Source of the DNA: Synechococcus sp. Baikal-G1
GTDB taxonomy: Bacteria; Cyanobacteriota; Cyanobacteriia; PCC-6307; Cyanobiaceae
Length of the DNA stretch: 32,171 nt
Direction: 5' to 3'
Assembly (NCBI GenBank): GCA_002737305.1
Contig: NSII01000111.1
Span: 1 to 32,171 of the forward strand
The notes under the pieces: model-generated
Seen by the model: only the letters and a program-made list of their open reading frames with translations
What the model was told of the DNA's origin: nothing
The model's database searches: none
Made by a program: the position numbers and the translations under genes
Part shown: in pieces, positions 24,905 through 32,171 of the stretch
Layout of the letters: each line of letters starts with the position of its first letter
Position numbering within the stretch: position 1 is the stretch's first letter

Positions 24905-25459
24905 TCAGGACGGAACTGCCGCCAGGGTTTGCAGGATGGGCTCCCGCTCCTGACTTGGCCATTGGTCAAAGGGGTGGCCGGCCAGGGCGGCGTTGCTGAA
25001 GGCCCCCTCGCCGGTGATCTCGCCCACGCACCAGGGGGGAATGGCCACGGGCTGGTCCTCCCGCTCCAATTCCACTTCGGCGATCACCAGGGGGGCGTTG
25101 GCCCCCTCAAACACATCCAGCACCCAATCGCCCCCAGGCAGGAGGAGGCCAAAGCGCCGTTTAACCAGCTTGCTGCCGCAATGCCCCAGCAGGGCCAGGC
25201 CATCGCCAGCCGGGATGGCGTACTCATATTCATGGCGGGCGATGCCGGCGGCCGCCAGCTTTAAGGTGAGCCAAGCCTCCACGCCGGTCGCCAAGCTCGC
25301 CGGGCTGGCGCTGGAGCTGACCCGACTGCTGCGCACCCGCAGGGTCGGTCCATCGGCAGAGGCCACCAGGTAGCCCTGCTCCAGGTCCTGGCCCCAGGCC
25401 ACCAGGGACCGCCAGGCCTCCCCCGCCACCAGGAAGCGCCGCTCAATTTCCAGCGCCAT
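24905..25459 (-). CDS. CYTH domain protein (triphosphate tunnel metalloenzyme family)
   Basis: A 184-residue CYTH-domain protein. The N-terminal signature reads MALEIERRFLV, an ExExK-type motif with Arg in place of Lys. Further beta-strand motifs are GYLVASADGPTLRVRSS, AWLTLKLAA, VKRRFGLLL, VLDVFEGAN and LVIAEVELERED, giving the acidic and basic residues of the tunnel. Family members hydrolyse tripolyphosphate, other triphosphates or polyphosphate, or cyclise nucleotides; for single-domain bacterial members tripolyphosphatase activity is commonest. ATG 25459 is the family start; an upstream start at 25492 is unlikely. It lies 73 bases downstream of the NAD kinase gene in the same direction. 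Confidence 0.87.
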   Translation of the reverse strand: MALEIERRFLVAGEAWRSLVAWGQDLEQGYLVASADGPTLRVRSSRVSSSASPASLATGVEAWLTLKLAAAGIARHEYEYAIPAGDGLALLGHCGSKLVKRRFGLLLPGGDWVLDVFEGANAPLVIAEVELEREDQPVAIPPWCVGEITGEGAFSNAALAGHPFDQWPSQEREPILQTLAAVPS

Positions 25460-25532
25460 GGCCTGGCCCCATCCGGGCGGCCATGCTGCCACGGGCAGGG
25501 AGGCTTGATGGGGGGACCATCAGGGTCCTGCC

Positions 25533-26477
25533 CTAATTCGGTGAAGCCTCGCCACTGGTGAGGCTGCCAGCCCAATGGAGCTTGCGGGTGAGGGTGCGGT
25601 AATAGGAGGGGCTCTGGTCGAGGATCACCATCAGGGCATGGTGGCGGGCCTGCTGGATCACACAGCGATCCCCGGGCTCAAGCAGCGTGGCTGCAGCGCC
25701 ATCCTTCCAAAGCTTGACCCGGCGGTTGCTCTCGCCCAGGGGCCAGACCCCCAGCCGCGAGCGGGGCGGCACCACCACAGCCCGGCTGGAGAGGCTCATC
25801 GGGCAAATCGGATTGACCACAATCGCGTCGATGCCGGGATGGAGGATCGGGCCCCCTGCCGCCATGGCGTAGCCCGTGGAACCGGTGGGGGTGGCGATGA
25901 TCAGGCCATCGCCCCGGTATTGGTCCACCACCTCGCCATCAATCTCCAGCTCCAACAAACAGGTGGGCGAGACCTCATCGAGGCAGGGGCGGAAATAGAA
26001 ATCATTGAAGGCCAGATGCACCCCGTCCTGGCTGCCATCGCCCGGCTGGGGCACGCCATCGCCCCGGTCGATCAGGGCCTGCAACATCAGGCGCCGCTCC
26101 AGGGCAAAGCGGTCTTCGCGCAGGCGTTGCCAGAGCTCATCGCTCCCCGATTGATCGGAGCCGCTATGGAGCAATTTGCGGTCGTGGGTGAGGAAGCCCA
26201 GGTGGCCGCCAACGTTGAAACACAGGATGGGAACCTGCAGGGGGGCCATGTGGCGGGCGGCCCCGAGCACGGTGCCGTCGCCGCCCAGCACCACCACCAG
26301 GTCGGGGGGGTCGCCCTGGTCGGCCAGCAGGCCCGGGAAGGGGTTGGCCTCCAGGCCGCTCATCGCCACACTCACTTCGCAGCCCGCAGCCCGCAGTTCG
26401 GAGCCGGTGCGCCGGGCCTGGCGCTGGGCCGCCTGGCTACCGGCGCGGTAAATCAGCCAGACCCGATTCAGTTGCAT
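25533..26477 (-). CDS. ppnK: NAD kinase
   Basis: NAD kinase phosphorylates NAD to NADP, the acceptor pool for photosynthetic electron flow. The 314-residue protein has the GGDGT motif at residues 65-69 ([15 protein letters not shown]), [18 protein letters not shown] (N158/D159, the family NE/ND site) and [21 protein letters not shown] (about 189-208). The region from 100 to 120 has a Ser/Gly/Asp-rich insertion ([11 protein letters not shown]). It starts at ATG 26477 and is followed by the CYTH gene. The gap to ndhE is about 100 bases. Cyanobacteria often have two NAD kinases; only one is here. Confidence 0.95.
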   Translation of the reverse strand: MQLNRVWLIYRAGSQAAQRQARRTGSELRAAGCEVSVAMSGLEANPFPGLLADQGDPPDLVVVLGGDGTVLGAARHMAPLQVPILCFNVGGHLGFLTHDRKLLHSGSDQSGSDELWQRLREDRFALERRLMLQALIDRGDGVPQPGDGSQDGVHLAFNDFYFRPCLDEVSPTCLLELEIDGEVVDQYRGDGLIIATPTGSTGYAMAAGGPILHPGIDAIVVNPICPMSLSSRAVVVPPRSRLGVWPLGESNRRVKLWKDGAAATLLEPGDRCVIQQARHHALMVILDQSPSYYRTLTRKLHWAGSLTSGEASPN

Positions 26478-26580
26478 GGCGAGGGCATGACGACCACTGA
26501 ACGACTAGGCGGACGGCTAGGGCTGGGCCGGGGCACTTGGACCGTTGGCGCTAGGAACCCCTGAATGCAGGATCAGGCAA

Positions 26581-26928
26581 CTACCAGCGCAACAGGTTGA
26601 AGCGCTCCATGTCGACGGTATCGCGGTTGCGATAAAGCGAAAGCAGAATCGCCAGGCCCACGGCCGCTTCCGCTGCGGCCACCGTGATCACAAAAATGGT
26701 AAAGACCTGGCCCCGAATCAACTGGCCATCGAGATAGCTCGAAAAAGCCATCAAATTAATATTGACGCCATTGAGCATTAATTCAATACTCATCAACACC
26801 CGCACCGCATTACGGCTGTTGATCAGGCCCCAAACTCCCGTGCAAAAGAGCACGGCAGCCACGGCAAGAAAACCTTGCAGGGGCACCGTTGTTGGCAGGG
26901 TGAACGCGAACAAAGACGAAAGGCTCAT
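26581..26928 (-). CDS. ndhE: NDH-1 subunit 4L (NdhE)
   Basis: NdhE (NuoK homologue) is a small membrane subunit of the NDH-1 proton path. The 115-residue protein has three transmembrane segments and the conserved stretch [26 protein letters not shown], with the key Glu of SIELML, and then [15 protein letters not shown] with the second conserved Glu. It ends with MERFNLLRW, typical in cyanobacteria. The ATG (26928-26926) overlaps the ndhG stop as ATGA. A later start near [10 protein letters not shown] would give the more usual 100-105 residues. It is the last gene of the ndhA-I-G-E set. Confidence 0.96.
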   Translation of the reverse strand: MSLSSLFAFTLPTTVPLQGFLAVAAVLFCTGVWGLINSRNAVRVLMSIELMLNGVNINLMAFSSYLDGQLIRGQVFTIFVITVAAAEAAVGLAILLSLYRNRDTVDMERFNLLRW

Positions 26929-27554
26929 GGCGTCTTCTCCAGGACAGGTTGACTCTGCAGGTTTTTTTCAAGCAGCAGCGGCGTGCGGGTCTTTTCGATC
27001 AGGCCCTGGTCGACCCCTTCGCCGGTGATCACATCGGTACTGAAGACATCGCGTCGGGCCAGCACGATCGCCCCGATCATGGCCATCAACAGCAACACCG
27101 AAGCCAGCTCAAAGGGAAGCAGGTAGTCGCTGAAGAGATGCTCGCCAATGCGGATCGTGGCCCCTTCACCAATGGAGACGGGGCCCGGCAAGGCCCAGGG
27201 GGTGGTGAAATCAACCCGCAAGAGCAGCCCCAACAGGCCAGCGCAGACAGCACCGGAGAGGATGCGGCGCAGGCCCAGGCCAGGGATGGCCGCCAGGGTT
27301 TCCTTTTTGTTCACGAGCATGATCGCAAACAAGATCAACACATTGACGGCGCCGACGTAGATCATCATCTGGGCAGCCGCCACAAAGCTGGCATTCAGCA
27401 ACAGGTAGAGCCCCGCCACAGCCAGAAATACTCCGCCCAGCAGGAAGGCGGAATACACAATGTTGGGCAACAGCACCACGCCCAGGGCCCCGAGCAGCAC
27501 CGCAGCTGAAAGAGCTAGGAAACAGAGGAACTGGGTGGAATCAGCAATGCTCAT
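26925..27554 (-). CDS. ndhG: NDH-1 subunit 6 (NdhG)
   Basis: NdhG (NuoJ homologue) is a membrane subunit next to the quinone channel. The 209-residue protein has five hydrophobic segments and the typical [34 protein letters not shown] region, where NuoJ has its pi-bulge helix. The C-terminus extends into a soluble tail ([12 protein letters not shown] and onward). The ATG overlaps the ndhI stop (ATGA, 27554-27551), and its stop overlaps ndhE in the same way. Confidence 0.96.
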   Translation of the reverse strand: MSIADSTQFLCFLALSAAVLLGALGVVLLPNIVYSAFLLGGVFLAVAGLYLLLNASFVAAAQMMIYVGAVNVLILFAIMLVNKKETLAAIPGLGLRRILSGAVCAGLLGLLLRVDFTTPWALPGPVSIGEGATIRIGEHLFSDYLLPFELASVLLLMAMIGAIVLARRDVFSTDVITGEGVDQGLIEKTRTPLLLEKNLQSQPVLEKTP

Positions 27555-28162
27555 TGGCCTGGCTCTCCGGGGGTGGGGGCAGGGGCCAGGGTCTCGAGAA
27601 CCTGCTCGGGACGCTTGCCAGCCCGGGGCCGGCTGGGATCGAGGTCATGGGGATCCATCACCCCAGCGGGCAGGTAGGCCAGCTCCCTCAGGGCAATCAC
27701 TGCCGGATCGCTGGTCACGCTCGTGGGCAAGCGCCCCAGGGCGACGTTGTCGAAATTGAGGCTATGGCGATCGAAGGCCGAGAGTTCGTATTCCTCAGTC
27801 ATGGATAGGCAGTTGGTGGGGCAATACTCAACGCAATTGCCGCAAAAAATACACGCCCCAAAATCGATGGAATAATTACGCAGCTCCTTCTTCTTGGTGG
27901 CCTTATTCATCACCCAATCCACCACCGGCAGGTTGATCGGGCAGACGCGCACACACACCTCACAGGCGATGCACTTGTCGAATTCGAAGTGGATGCGGCC
28001 GCGGTAGCGCTCCGACGGGATCAGCTTCTCGTAGGGGTACTGCACCGTGATCGGCCTGCGGCGCAGGTGATCGAAGGTGACCCCCAGGCCCTGGGACAGG
28101 CTCTTGGCGGCATCAACCGTCTCGCGGGTGTAGTCGCCGACTGTCTTGAGGAAGCCGAACAT
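27551..28162 (-). CDS. ndhI: NDH-1 subunit I, 2x[4Fe-4S] protein (NdhI)
   Basis: NdhI carries the last two [4Fe-4S] clusters that feed electrons to plastoquinone; in photosynthetic NDH-1, ferredoxin is the donor at this site. The 203-residue protein shows C64, C67, C70 and C74 in [14 protein letters not shown] and C104, C107, C110 and C114 in [14 protein letters not shown], the two classical cluster motifs. The N-terminus [22 protein letters not shown] is the amphipathic membrane-lying helix. A Pro/Arg-rich tail of about 30 residues follows [12 protein letters not shown]. The gap to ndhA is 118 bases with a strong hairpin. Confidence 0.97.
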   Translation of the reverse strand: MFGFLKTVGDYTRETVDAAKSLSQGLGVTFDHLRRRPITVQYPYEKLIPSERYRGRIHFEFDKCIACEVCVRVCPINLPVVDWVMNKATKKKELRNYSIDFGACIFCGNCVEYCPTNCLSMTEEYELSAFDRHSLNFDNVALGRLPTSVTSDPAVIALRELAYLPAGVMDPHDLDPSRPRAGKRPEQVLETLAPAPTPGEPGQ

Positions 28163-28246
28163 GGACCGAAAAGCAAATGGGGGCTGGGGGTGGAGCTAGG
28201 GCCTGGGAGCGGCAGGTCAGGGGCTGGTGCGGCCTGATCGGACCGG

Positions 28247-28279
28247 CCCCATGATGGCTGGCCGGCTGGCCGGATGGGG
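28247..28279 (-). promoter_or_regulatory. Intercistronic hairpin between ndhA and ndhI
   Basis: CCCCAT (28247-28252) pairs with ATGGGG (28274-28279). The enclosed sequence contains two direct copies of GGCTGGCC (28256-28263 and 28264-28271) that can also pair with each other. It begins two bases after the ndhA stop on the minus strand. There is no T-run, so an mRNA stability or processing element is more likely than a terminator. Confidence 0.4.
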
Positions 28280-28280
28280 T

Positions 28281-29402
28281 TTAGCCACCGAAAACAGCGG
28301 GAAAGGCCAGCTTCAGGGCCGCCGTGACCAGCAGGTTGACCAGGGCAATTGGCAGCAGGAATTTCCAGCCCAGGTTGAGCAACTGATCGATCCGCACCCG
28401 GGGCACGGTCCAACGCAGCAGGATCGCGAAGAAGACCAGCAGGTAGGCCTTAAGCACGGTCATCACAATCCCCAGGCTGCCGGTGATCACCTGCACCACG
28501 GGGGCATCCACCGACTGGCCCAGGCCAGCGGCGAGCCATTCAACCGGCACCGGGAAGCCCCAGCCCCCCAAATACAACACCGAGACCAGCAGGGCCGAGA
28601 GCACCAGGTTGATGTAGCTGCCCAGGTAAAACAGGGCGAACTTCATGCCGGCATATTCGGTCTGGTAGCCAGCCACCAGCTCTTCCTCGGCCTCTGGCAG
28701 GTCAAACGGCAAGCGTTCGCATTCGGCCAGGGCGCAGATCCAGAAGATCACAAAGCCCACCGGCTGGCGCCAGATGTTCCAGCTGAGGATGCCGGCTCCC
28801 GTCTGCTGGTTGACGATGTCAACGGTGCTGAGCGAGTTGCTCATCATCACCACCGCCAGCACGGACAGGGCCAGGGGGATCTCGTAGCTGATCGACTGGG
28901 CCGCGGCCCGCAGGCCACCGAGCAAGGAATATTTGTTGTTGCTGGCGTAGCCACTCATCAACAGGCCGATGGGCTGGAGGCTGCTCAGGGCGATCCAAAG
29001 GAAAATGCCCACGCCCACATTGCTGATCAGCAGGTTCTGACCAAAGGGCACCACCAGCCAGCTCAGGATCACCGGCACCACCACCAGGATGGGTCCGAGC
29101 GTGAACAGCAGGCCATCGGCCCGGGCCGGGATGATGTCCTCCTTGAACAGGAGCTTGAGGCCGTCCGCTAGGGGCTGGAGCACCCCTAGGGCGCCGGCGT
29201 ATTCCGGTCCGATCCGTTGCTGCACCGCAGCGGAGATCTTGCGCTCCAACCAAACGGTGACCAGCACCCCCACCACGGCGGAGACCAGCACCAGCAGCAT
29301 CGGCAGGGGCAGCCAGACCAGGTGGGCTGCGGCCGGGGTCAGACCCAGGCCCTCCAGCAGGCTGCTGAAGCTCGATTCCAGGTCGAGACCAGGGCTGACC
29401 AC
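28281..29402 (-). CDS. ndhA: NDH-1 subunit 1 (NdhA)
   Basis: NdhA (NuoH homologue) forms the quinone-binding chamber at the joint of the two arms. With GTG 29402 ([12 protein letters not shown]) the protein has 373 residues, matching the usual 372 or so. An ATG at 29483 would add 27 Ala/Pro/Leu-rich residues not expected for the family. Motifs are [75 protein letters not shown] and [18 protein letters not shown], all diagnostic. About eight transmembrane segments are visible. It is the first NDH gene of the A-I-G-E order, downstream of gltA. Confidence 0.95.
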   Translation of the reverse strand: MVSPGLDLESSFSSLLEGLGLTPAAAHLVWLPLPMLLVLVSAVVGVLVTVWLERKISAAVQQRIGPEYAGALGVLQPLADGLKLLFKEDIIPARADGLLFTLGPILVVVPVILSWLVVPFGQNLLISNVGVGIFLWIALSSLQPIGLLMSGYASNNKYSLLGGLRAAAQSISYEIPLALSVLAVVMMSNSLSTVDIVNQQTGAGILSWNIWRQPVGFVIFWICALAECERLPFDLPEAEEELVAGYQTEYAGMKFALFYLGSYINLVLSALLVSVLYLGGWGFPVPVEWLAAGLGQSVDAPVVQVITGSLGIVMTVLKAYLLVFFAILLRWTVPRVRIDQLLNLGWKFLLPIALVNLLVTAALKLAFPAVFGG

Positions 29403-29533
29403 GGCCAGGGAGCTAGCCCTCCCCAGGCCCGGCAGGGCAGGGGCCAGGGGCAACGCCGGGGAGAAGGCGGAGGCGATCACCATGGAGGTGGCGACGGGGG
29501 GAGCGATTGCGATGGGGGCAACTTAGGTGCAAG

Positions 29534-29548
29534 GAGCGCGGAGCGCTC
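29534..29548 (-). other. Short hairpin downstream of gltA
   Basis: GAGCGC (29534-29539) and GCGCTC (29543-29548) form a 6-bp stem with a 3-base loop just after the gltA stop. The AGCGCTCGG part at 29542-29550 is repeated at 29566-29574 over the gltA stop codon. No T-run follows, so it may only partly reduce read-through into ndhA. Confidence 0.3.
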
Positions 29549-29563
29549 GGATAACCGGACCGT

Positions 29564-30742
29564 TCAGCGCTCGGAGAGGGGCTGCCAGGTGAGGCCGCTG
29601 GGACCGGTATAGATCTGGCTGGGGCGGTAGATACGGTTGGCCCCGATCTGCTCCTTCCAGTGGGCTAGCCAGCCCGCCACCCGGGCAATCGCGAAGATCG
29701 GCGTGAACAAATCCACAGGAATGCCGAGTTTGCGATACACCAGGCCGGAATAGAAGTCGACGTTGGGATAGATGCCCTTGGCCCCCAGCCGTTCGGCGGC
29801 GACCGCCTCAAGCTTGCGGGCCAGGTCGTACATCGGATCGTGGCCGAACTGGTCAAACAACTGCTCAGCCAGCTGCTGCAGGATCACCGCCCGGGGATCC
29901 TTGACCTTGTATTCCCGGTGGCCGAAGCCCATGATCTTCTGCTTCTGGGCCATGGCCTGGTCCAGCCAGGCTTCGACCCGGTCTTCCGTGCCGATCTGCT
30001 CAAGCATCTCGAGCACATCCTCGTTGGCGCCGCCATGGAGGGGCCCCGCCAGGGTGCCCACGGCTGAGGCCACCACCGCATAGGGATCGGTGAGGGTGCT
30101 GGCCGTGACCCGGGCGCTGAAGGTGCTGGCGTTGAGGCTGTGCTCGGCGTGCAGGATCAGGCAGGCATCGAAGATGCGGGCGGCCAGGGGATCGGGCTCC
30201 CGCTCGGTGAGCATGTAAAGGAAATTAGCCGCGTAGGGCAGGTCGTCGCGGGGCTGGATCGGATCCTGTCCCTTACGAATCAATTGGAAGGCCGCCACCA
30301 TGGTTGGAATCTTGGCGATCAGCCGCACCACGGCCCCGTAGATGTATTCGGGGTTATCCAGGGCCCGCCGGGAATAGAACAGGCCCAGGGAGGCGGCACT
30401 GCTCTGCAGGGCATCCATGGGATGGCCCGCCGAGGGGAAGCTTTTCATCATGTCCCGGATGCGGAAGCTCACCCGGCGGTGCATCTGCACCTCCTGCTGG
30501 AAGTCTTCGAGCTGGCTAGCCGTGGGCAAGGCGCCCCACACCAGCAGGTAAGCCGTTTCCAAAAAGGAGCTCTGGGCGGCCAGGTCTTCAACGGCGTAGC
30601 CCCGGTAACTGAGGATTCCCTTCTGGCCATCGATATCGCAGATGGCCGACTGGGTGGCGGGTACCCCTTCCAGACCCGGACGGAACGGCGGAGCGGTGGG
30701 AGTTTCGGCCGCAGTCCCGGCTCCCAAGCTTGCCTCTCCCAC
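29564..30742 (-). CDS. gltA: Citrate synthase
   Basis: Citrate synthase joins oxaloacetate and acetyl-CoA, opening the incomplete or bypassed cyanobacterial TCA cycle towards 2-oxoglutarate for nitrogen assimilation. The 392-residue protein is of the shorter, Gram-positive-like type. Active-site parts are H201 in LHAEHSLNAST, H236 in AGPLHGGAN, H275 in MGFGHREYKVKDPRA and D329 in YPNVDFYSG. SFPSAGHPMDAL near residue 105 is also conserved. The first 25 residues (Ala/Pro/Thr-rich) are variable. It lies 61 bases downstream of sixA and upstream of ndhA in the same direction, so part of the NDH transcript may start before it. A methylcitrate synthase is the main alternative but less likely here. 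Confidence 0.95.
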   Translation of the reverse strand: MGEASLGAGTAAETPTAPPFRPGLEGVPATQSAICDIDGQKGILSYRGYAVEDLAAQSSFLETAYLLVWGALPTASQLEDFQQEVQMHRRVSFRIRDMMKSFPSAGHPMDALQSSAASLGLFYSRRALDNPEYIYGAVVRLIAKIPTMVAAFQLIRKGQDPIQPRDDLPYAANFLYMLTEREPDPLAARIFDACLILHAEHSLNASTFSARVTASTLTDPYAVVASAVGTLAGPLHGGANEDVLEMLEQIGTEDRVEAWLDQAMAQKQKIMGFGHREYKVKDPRAVILQQLAEQLFDQFGHDPMYDLARKLEAVAAERLGAKGIYPNVDFYSGLVYRKLGIPVDLFTPIFAIARVAGWLAHWKEQIGANRIYRPSQIYTGPSGLTWQPLSER

Positions 30743-30803
30743 GGTGGCGTTCCTGCAGCGATCCCCAAACGCTAAGGCCCACCCCCAGCACGGCGCCGTA
30801 GCG

Positions 30804-31307
30804 CTACCGACCAGCCAGCAGGCTGCGCGGGCTCAGGAGCAACTTGAGCCGGGCCGGGCCACCGCCCTCCGGCAGGGCCACCAGGGCCACCCCGGCTTTC
30901 TTGAGGGTCACGGCGCCTGCGGGGGCGCCGATCAGGCGGGCCGCCAGCTGGCCCAGGTCCGGCTCATGGCCCACCAGGGCCAGCCGCCGCCAACCCGGCC
31001 GGGGGGAGCTGCTCCCCAGCCAAAGCTGCAATAGGGGCCCGATCTCCCCAGCTGGCTCCAGGGCGGCGGCCAGCTCCAGGTCGGGAGCCAGACCAGCAAG
31101 CCGAGCCAGGTCCGCCGTTTGGCGGGCTCGGGTGAAGGGACTGCTCAGCAGCAGGTCGCAGCCCAGCCCCAGCTCCAGCAGCCGCTGCAGCACCGCCTCG
31201 GTGCGCTGACGCCCCTCCGGCGTTAGGGCACGGCTGCCGTCGGGCAGGTCGATGCGGCGCTCCTCGGCGATGCCGTGGCGCAGTAGCAGCAGTTCCCGTG
31301 GCGCCAT
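30804..31307 (-). CDS. sixA: Phosphohistidine phosphatase SixA-like
   Basis: A 167-residue single-domain histidine phosphatase (phosphoglycerate-mutase fold). The nucleophilic motif is LLRHGIAEE (R10, H11, G12), the second part of the active site is LLSSPFTRARQTADL (Arg), and the proton donor region is VGHEPDLGQLA with H115. SixA in E. coli removes phosphate from phosphohistidine domains; the cyanobacterial target is unknown and could be an HPt or histidine kinase domain. ATG 31307 (MAPRELLLLRHG) is 16 bases downstream of the DUF3352 gene stop, indicating an operon. Confidence 0.9.
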   Translation of the reverse strand: MAPRELLLLRHGIAEERRIDLPDGSRALTPEGRQRTEAVLQRLLELGLGCDLLLSSPFTRARQTADLARLAGLAPDLELAAALEPAGEIGPLLQLWLGSSSPRPGWRRLALVGHEPDLGQLAARLIGAPAGAVTLKKAGVALVALPEGGGPARLKLLLSPRSLLAGR

Positions 31308-31323
31308 CGTTCGCTCCGCTGGA

Positions 31324-32171
31324 TTAACCCTGGAACTGCAGCTGGCCCCGCAGCCGCAGGAGCCTGTCCCTGCTGGCTGAAGCAGGAGCGCCCAGATCGG
31401 CCTCCAGGCTGAGGGCAGCGCCGCGCACCGCCTCCGCCAGGGTTCCGTCCGAACCGGACAGGGCCACCAGCGAGCGCCAGGGCTGCCAGGTCGCCAGCAG
31501 GCTGCGGGCCGTGGCCCCATCCATGGCCCATTGCAGGGGGGCCTGGGGCGACTGGAGCGACTCCAACTGCCGCAGCCGCTCCTTGGGGGCCTGGTGGCCC
31601 TCCAGCTGGGTCTCCAGCACCGCCAGGCCCTCGGCCCACCAGGCCAGATCCGAGCCAGGGCCAGGGCCGGTGCCAGGGCCGGATCCGGATCCGGTCATCG
31701 GGCCTTGGGCCCGGGCCCCGGCCAGGCGGGCCTGCAGCTGGTCGGGGTTGCCCTTGACGGGCTTGGAGAGCAGCTGGGACCACACCAGTAGGGGCCGTTG
31801 CTTGAGCAGCAGCGGCGCCGGGGCGTAACCCGCCTCGGCCAGGGGAGCCGCCAGAAGGGCGGGATCGGGTTGGTCCTGGCGACTGCCCAGCAGCCAGCCC
31901 TGGTCGGAGCGGGCCCCCAGCAAGGGGCCGCCATCGGCGCCGGCCACCAGGGCCGGCAAGGGCCCCGCCGTGGGGGGCAGGGCTAGGGCCAGCAGGGACG
32001 CCGCCAGGGGACGCCAGGGGGAGTCGGCCGCCAGCAGGGCCGCCGGGTTCTGGACCAGGGCCAAACTGGAGGCGGGCAGGGCGATCTGCTCGAGCAGCAG
32101 TTCCCCATCCCGCAGGGGGGTCAGGGGCAGGGGCTGGCCCAGCTGCAGCAAGCCCGCCAACTCCAGGCCCC
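31324..32171 (-). CDS. DUF3352-like protein (partial, N-terminus outside window)
   Basis: About 282 residues are visible and the frame is still open at the window end, so the true start is not in view. The sequence is Leu/Ala-rich, without catalytic motifs that I recognise, and includes repeated hydrophobic segments such as ASSLALVQNPAALLAAD and LPALVAGADGGPLLGAR. A low-complexity GSGSGPGTGPGPGSD linker is encoded by hexamer-like DNA repeats around 31650-31700. The family guess (DUF3352, cyanobacterial proteins of unknown function with an N-terminal membrane anchor) comes from general sequence character and the sixA neighbourhood. It is uncertain. Confidence 0.65.
   Translation of the reverse strand, partial: GLELAGLLQLGQPLPLTPLRDGELLLEQIALPASSLALVQNPAALLAADSPWRPLAASLLALALPPTAGPLPALVAGADGGPLLGARSDQGWLLGSRQDQPDPALLAAPLAEAGYAPAPLLLKQRPLLVWSQLLSKPVKGNPDQLQARLAGARAQGPMTGSGSGPGTGPGPGSDLAWWAEGLAVLETQLEGHQAPKERLRQLESLQSPQAPLQWAMDGATARSLLATWQPWRSLVALSGSDGTLAEAVRGAALSLEADLGAPASASRDRLLRLRGQLQFQG

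Noticed and set aside
25575-26564. Plus-strand reading frame of 329 codons opposite the NAD kinase gene
   Set aside because: The minus strand encodes a complete NAD kinase. The opposite frame is low-complexity (Gly/His/Gln/Ala) and has no recognisable domain.

Overview
The window looks like a continuous piece of core chromosome from a GC-rich picocyanobacterium of the Synechococcus/Cyanobium group. This is judged from gene content: RpaB, RbcR (Ycf30), Ycf34, the cyanobacterial NDH-1 subunits NdhM/F/D/E/G/I/A, plant-type phytoene desaturase and phytoene synthase. Base composition is strongly GC-rich by eye, third codon positions are mostly G or C, and Shine-Dalgarno motifs are largely missing. 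I see no insertion sequence, prophage, CRISPR array, tRNA or rRNA. About 34 protein genes are packed with short gaps, none longer than about 260 bases.

Layout. (1) 1-1415, minus: radA (3' end outside). (2) 1513-6526, plus: rpaB, plsX, fabH, fabD, plsC, which places a light/redox response regulator at the head of a fatty-acid and phospholipid initiation set. (3) 6429-8157, minus: ycf34, tsaB and a YdcF-like membrane protein, joined by overlapping stop/start codons; the last gene runs 98 bases into the 3' end of plsC. (4) 8257-11275, plus: CCA-adding enzyme, a single-RRM RNA-binding protein behind a 220-base leader, and an alpha/beta hydrolase. (5) 11327-13692, minus: pds then crtB. (6) 13951-14996, plus: ndhM overlapping a DUF3172 membrane protein. 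(7) 15093-16055, minus: rbcR; diverging from it an NnrU/Z-ISO-like membrane protein. (8) 16997-23565, plus: ndhF1, ndhD1, a LapA-domain protein, scpA, and a sugar-1-phosphate nucleotidyltransferase. (9) 23599-24504, minus: metF, with a PedR-like LuxR regulator diverging from it. (10) 24905-32171, minus: DUF3352 protein (5' end outside), sixA, gltA, ndhA-ndhI-ndhG-ndhE, NAD kinase and a CYTH protein.

How it fits together. Seven NDH-1 subunits (M, F1, D1, E, G, I, A) lie in 15.5 kb, close to citrate synthase and to three regulators whose families are linked to light or redox state (RpaB, RbcR, PedR-like). Carotenoid synthesis (CrtB, Pds, possibly a Z-ISO-type isomerase) and membrane lipid synthesis (PlsX, FabH, FabD, PlsC) complete a theme of thylakoid membrane and electron-transport maintenance. 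Most of this is ordinary conserved content. The points most worth a second look are the glycine-patterned 11-residue repeat in front of PlsX, the DUF3172 gene fused by overlap to ndhM, the NnrU/Z-ISO candidate near pds, and several hairpins in leaders and intercistronic gaps. Start codons of several genes are uncertain and are flagged individually.
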